The notes under the pieces were generated by a model. The model was not told the DNA's origin. It saw only the letters and a list, made by a program, of their open reading frames with translations, and ran no database searches. Shown here in pieces: positions 61,707-64,000 of a stretch of 64,000 nucleotides of DNA. Numbering within the stretch: position 1 is the stretch's first letter; every line of letters starts with the position of its first letter. Source of the DNA: Bacillus halotolerans (lineage in GTDB: Bacteria > Bacillota > Bacilli > Bacillales > Bacillaceae); assembly GCF_001517105.1 (NCBI RefSeq), contig NZ_LPVF01000009.1, positions 117,742 to 181,741 on the forward strand. The letters are read 5' to 3'. The translations under genes and the position numbers were made by a program.

Positions 61707-61740
61707 AAGAAGTGGGATTAAAAAGCCCACTTCTTTTCTT
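61707..61740 (+). terminator. Terminator after the YhfP-like reductase
   Basis: AAGAAGTGGG / CCCACTTCTT, a 10-base stem, followed by TTCTTTT. The end of the yrpC-reductase transcript. Confidence 0.85.
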
Positions 61741-62014
61741 TTGCACCAACTCGATCTACGGCAAGTTTGAAACCACCATTTGAACACTGTCTTCATCTAT
61801 GAAGTGAAGTGAATTTTTTAATGAGCTAATCCCCAAACCACTCCCCCTTGAGAGATTTTCCATGAAAACCAAAAAAGTTATTGCGTTCTCACCGAAAATT
61901 TAAATTGCGGTGCCCTATTGCCTTTTTCTCTCCCAAAAATAAGGTTATGCTCAAGGATTTAAAAGGGGATACTATTTATGTAGCATTTGATTCAATTGTT
62001 TCTGTTGATATCAA
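61741..62014. other. Gene-free stretch with possible gene tails
   Basis: About 270 bases with no complete gene. A plus-strand frame at 61945-62017 reads MLKDLKGDTIYVAFDSIVSV and stops. A minus-strand frame near 61760-61820 reads SLHFIDEDSVQMVVSNLP and stops. Both look like C-terminal ends of lost genes, but no family is recognised. Confidence 0.3.
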
Positions 62015-62047
62015 ATAAAAAAACCTCCATTTATGAAGGAGGTTTAG
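62015..62047 (-). terminator. Terminator after phr
   Basis: On the minus strand AAACCTCCTTCATAAATGGAGGTTTTTTT: stem AAACCTCC/GGAGGTTT and a T run, 11 bases beyond the phr stop. Confidence 0.85.
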
Positions 62048-62057
62048 GGTAGTATCA

Positions 62058-62189
62058 TCAAGTTTGAAGACGATCTGAAGCAATATGAAATGTGTTTTGA
62101 GTTTGGTTCTCTGTGAAGTCGGTACCAAAACCACATACTAAAACAAATGACAAACCCAGGATAATGCTTAACCTCTTTTTAAAAGTCAT
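62058..62189 (-). CDS. Phr pheromone precursor, predicted signal DRLQT
   Basis: 43 residues from ATG 62189 with AAAGGGGAG nine bases upstream. The precursor has a basic start (MTFKKR), a hydrophobic signal-peptide core (LSIILGLSFVLVCGFG), a short polar stretch and the C-terminus HIASDRLQT. Phr peptides are exported, trimmed to the last five or six residues and re-imported by Opp. DRLQT has Arg at position 2 and Thr at 5, like ARNQT (PhrA) and ERGMT (PhrC). It overlaps the rap stop by 11 bases. Confidence 0.85.
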   Translation of the reverse strand: MTFKKRLSIILGLSFVLVCGFGTDFTENQTQNTFHIASDRLQT

Positions 62190-63306
62190 ACAGGCATTCT
62201 CCCCTTTGAATTTGTGTTTGAGTTTCAACCATTTTCTGATGATAAACATAAGATGTTTCAAATTCTTTTGAGTTTGCATAAGCAGCTGCGGTCTCACAGG
62301 CAATGTCTTCAACATAAGAATAGTTCTTATTCTTCTCTAAGTATTCTATGGTTTGATTAACTCCATGTTGATCCACCGCATCAACGTAAAGAGCTTTTAA
62401 ATAACCCTGTAATTTAGCGAAAAGCTCATCACCTTGATAAATAGCTGCTGACAAACCTTTCTTACTTACTTGGATAGCTTCATTCATTTTTCCTAGTTTG
62501 AAAAGGATTTTTGCATAAGAAAATAATGAATGTGGCAAGTTTGTGAGCTTTTCTTTTTCTGTAATCTCCACAGCTTGCTTCAAGAATACTTCTGCTTGCT
62601 CGTAATCGCCACTGTCAGCAAAATTTGTGCCTAAATTATATAGTGCAGAACTGATCAACCTTTTGTTATTCAATTCCTTAGATAACTCTAATGCCTTTTC
62701 AAGATGCGGCTGACTTTTTTCATAACGTTTAAAATCAATATAATTTCCTGAGATAACAAACATACATTGAACTTTTCGCACCTTATAAAGTTCATATTGA
62801 TTATAAATATCCAATGCTTGTTTAACGTGATGCATAGACACATGACTTTGCTTCATACCATAATATGCTTCAGCTAACTTAAAATGAAACTCTGCCCTTT
62901 CGATCTCATCAGGGACATATATAAGCTGCTTTTCGGCTTCTCTATAATAGTAGATAGCTTTCATGTATTGCTTCTTATCAAACTCGTACATCCCTCTGAA
63001 AAACAGAGAATAATACGACAACAGGCCAGATATGCCTTTATTTGAAGTCTCAATTTTCTCAAGAAGTTCCTCAATAGTTGGTCTTATACGTGTAGTTACG
63101 GGTTCCAAATAATCTAACATGAGCTGATGACGGAATTTCATTAGGGAGAAGTAAATGAGTAAATACTCATCTTCCTCCATCCGTTGGATTTCTTGCTCCA
63201 CCTCTGCCTTTAAAATCTCTGCATCCGGGACACTAAATTGACGTATCATTTTATACCATTCATTGATCTTTACGCCAACTTCTGACGATGATAAAACCGG
63301 ATTCAC
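62179..63306 (-). CDS. Rap-family response regulator phosphatase or inhibitor
   Basis: 375 residues from GTG 63306 (MNPVLSSSEVGVKINEWYKMI), chosen because AAAGGAGGGG lies just upstream; the open frame extends 49 codons further. The N-terminal helical bundle (about 1-70, with QRMEEDEYLLIYFSLMKFRHQ) is followed by tetratricopeptide repeats to the end (for example YEKSQPHLEKALELSKELNN and GDYEQAEVFLKQAVEITEKE). Raps dephosphorylate Spo0F or block ComA-type regulators and are inhibited by the cognate Phr. The target here is unknown. I cannot match it to a named Rap. Confidence 0.92.
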   Translation of the reverse strand: MNPVLSSSEVGVKINEWYKMIRQFSVPDAEILKAEVEQEIQRMEEDEYLLIYFSLMKFRHQLMLDYLEPVTTRIRPTIEELLEKIETSNKGISGLLSYYSLFFRGMYEFDKKQYMKAIYYYREAEKQLIYVPDEIERAEFHFKLAEAYYGMKQSHVSMHHVKQALDIYNQYELYKVRKVQCMFVISGNYIDFKRYEKSQPHLEKALELSKELNNKRLISSALYNLGTNFADSGDYEQAEVFLKQAVEITEKEKLTNLPHSLFSYAKILFKLGKMNEAIQVSKKGLSAAIYQGDELFAKLQGYLKALYVDAVDQHGVNQTIEYLEKNKNYSYVEDIACETAAAYANSKEFETSYVYHQKMVETQTQIQRGECLYDF

Positions 63307-63406
63307 AGGACCCCTCCTTTTATGTCTTTTTATGTAATATTCTAACATTTCTAAAAAGTGTTCGGACCGCAAAAAAACCGCAAACATTTTCTTCGGTTCG
63401 TTCATA

Positions 63407-63440
63407 ATAAAAAAGCAGGCATTATGCCTGCTTTTTTGTA
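63407..63440. terminator. Bidirectional hairpin upstream of rap
   Basis: AAAAAAGCAGGCATTATGCCTGCTTTTTT: a nearly perfect stem with T runs on both strands. The stop codon of the small gene at 63422-63598 lies in its loop. Confidence 0.85.
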
Positions 63441-63598
63441 AGGACTCTATCAATTAAAAACATAAATAAACTGAATAACAAGGACATAACTAACATGTCG
63501 AGTATAGTAATCCCCGAATCTCTTTTTATTCCAAAAAACAAAATAGCTTGTAAAACTAAAGAGACCAGAAAAAACAATATGTACTTCATACTTTTCAT
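63422..63598 (-). CDS. Small two-helix membrane protein
   Basis: 58 residues from ATG 63598 with AAAGGAAA about 10 bases upstream. MKSMKYILFFLVSLVLQAIL and ILDMLVMSLLFSLFMFLI form two membrane helices joined by a short polar loop (GIKRDSGIT), and the tail is DRVLTKKQA. It is upstream of rap on the same strand but separated from it by a terminator that contains its own stop codon. No family is recognised. Confidence 0.65.
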   Translation of the reverse strand: MKSMKYILFFLVSLVLQAILFFGIKRDSGITILDMLVMSLLFSLFMFLIDRVLTKKQA

Positions 63599-63712
63599 GT
63601 TAGAACATTTCCTTTACCTTTTTTAATCACCGATATAACGAACACTAAACCGAGCCAAACTTGCAGCTAAAACCAAACTACTTCACCTTTAATGGAATAG
63701 GCCTTTCCCTTT

Positions 63713-63877
63713 ATGATTTTGATTAGACACGATAAAGAAGAGAATGATATATCGCCAATTGATGTCCTCAAATCGGAAAACGAAGAAGCCATCTTCGGTC
63801 CATTCGGCCTTGATTTGAGAAAGAGAAGAATGAAGGAGCCTTGGGATTTCGCGCGGCTATGTGTCATGGATTGTTAA
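63713..63877 (+). pseudogene. yrkS: Decayed sigK copy (yrkS-like)
   Basis: A 54-codon frame from ATG 63713 reads [20 protein letters not shown] then FGPFGLDLRKRR, matching Sig[21 protein letters not shown] and [12 protein letters not shown]. About 30 SigK residues between these blocks are deleted. After a frame change the next 60 bases (to about 63895) still encode LGISRGYVSWIVKCPLIKKF, matching Sig[21 protein letters not shown]. It is a remnant of a sigK duplicate. In strain 168, from memory, the 54-residue yrkS adjoins the distal part of sigK. Confidence 0.82.
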
Positions 63878-63931
63878 GTGCCCATTGATCAAGAAGTTCT
63901 AGGTATAGAACGTCGAAAATTAGGAATATAA

Positions 63932-63985
63932 ACAGAGAAAGATTACAAAACTGAAAGCTTAGCGTAATCTTTCTCTATTTTTTTT
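63932..63985 (+). terminator. Hairpin near the window end
   Basis: AGAGAAAGATTAC / GTAATCTTTCTCT: a 13-base stem with a 17-base loop followed by ATTTTTTTTG. No gene directly precedes it in the window except the sigK remnant. Confidence 0.65.
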
Positions 63986-64000
63986 GTGAGTCCTTTATTT

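Noticed and set aside
62190-62315. Longer phr frame starting at 62315
   Set aside because: The upstream 42 codons lie inside rap in another frame. ATG 62189 has the ribosome site and gives a proper signal peptide.
63307-63453. Upstream extension of rap to 63453
   Set aside because: The first 49 codons run through a terminator and the ribosome site and have no Rap homology. GTG 63306 follows AAAGGAGG.
53009-63700. Integrated prophage or ICE in the accessory stretch
   Set aside because: No integrase, transposase, relaxase or phage structural gene is present. The Rap-Phr pair alone is not enough.

Overview
The window is a chromosomal segment of a Bacillus of the B. subtilis species complex. 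Gene order and protein sequences follow, gene for gene, the sigA-dnaG to sigK interval of B. subtilis, but residues differ often enough from the laboratory strain 168 (as I remember it) that this is probably another strain or a sister species. Most genes lie on the minus strand.

Layout, left to right. 1-4.8 kb: 5' end of sigA, dnaG, yqxD, then the gluconeogenesis control pair yqfL/ccpN. 4.9-8.1 kb: glyQS behind a T-box leader. 8.1-16 kb: recO, yqzL, era, cdd, dgkA, ybeY, pgpH, phoH and the sporulation pair yqfD/yqfC. 16-19 kb: yqfB, floA and yqeZ under a SigW-type promoter. 19-31.9 kb: yqeY, rpsU, yqeW and the class I heat-shock operon hrcA-grpE-dnaK-dnaJ-prmA-rsmE-mtaB with its CIRCE operator, then hemW and lepA. 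32-36.7 kb: spoIIP, gpr, rpsT, holA and yqzM. 36.7-41.2 kb: the comE late competence locus with comER opposite. 41.3-46.3 kb: yqeM, rsfS, yqeK, nadD, yqeI, aroE, yqeH, yqeG (ribosome assembly, NAD and shikimate genes). 46.3-52.1 kb: sda behind DnaA boxes and Spo0A-type boxes, a small YjcZ-like gene, yqeF, cwlH, yqeD, yqeC, yqeB and nucB. 52.3-53.0 kb: sigK as one uninterrupted gene, so the skin element that splits it in strain 168 is absent.

From 53 to 63.7 kb lies an AT-rich accessory stretch bounded by sigK and by a decayed sigK copy (yrkS-like). It holds a YrdN-like tautomerase, an EamA transporter, an Asp-nucleophile alpha/beta hydrolase, a GltR-like LysR regulator, YrpB nitronate monooxygenase, a molybdopterin oxidoreductase, YrpC glutamate racemase, a YhfP-like reductase, and a Rap-Phr quorum-sensing cassette with predicted pheromone DRLQT. 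Remnants at 54.2-54.5 kb (an oxidoreductase tail, a LysR start and a duplicated palindromic operator) show it was built by duplication and deletion.

Three core genes are broken as given: rsmE by an in-frame TAG, and comEA and yqfD each by loss of one base from an A run (seven present, eight needed). The two homopolymer lesions may be sequencing errors. The rsmE change is a substitution and is harder to dismiss. I found no rRNA, tRNA, CRISPR array, transposase or integrase.
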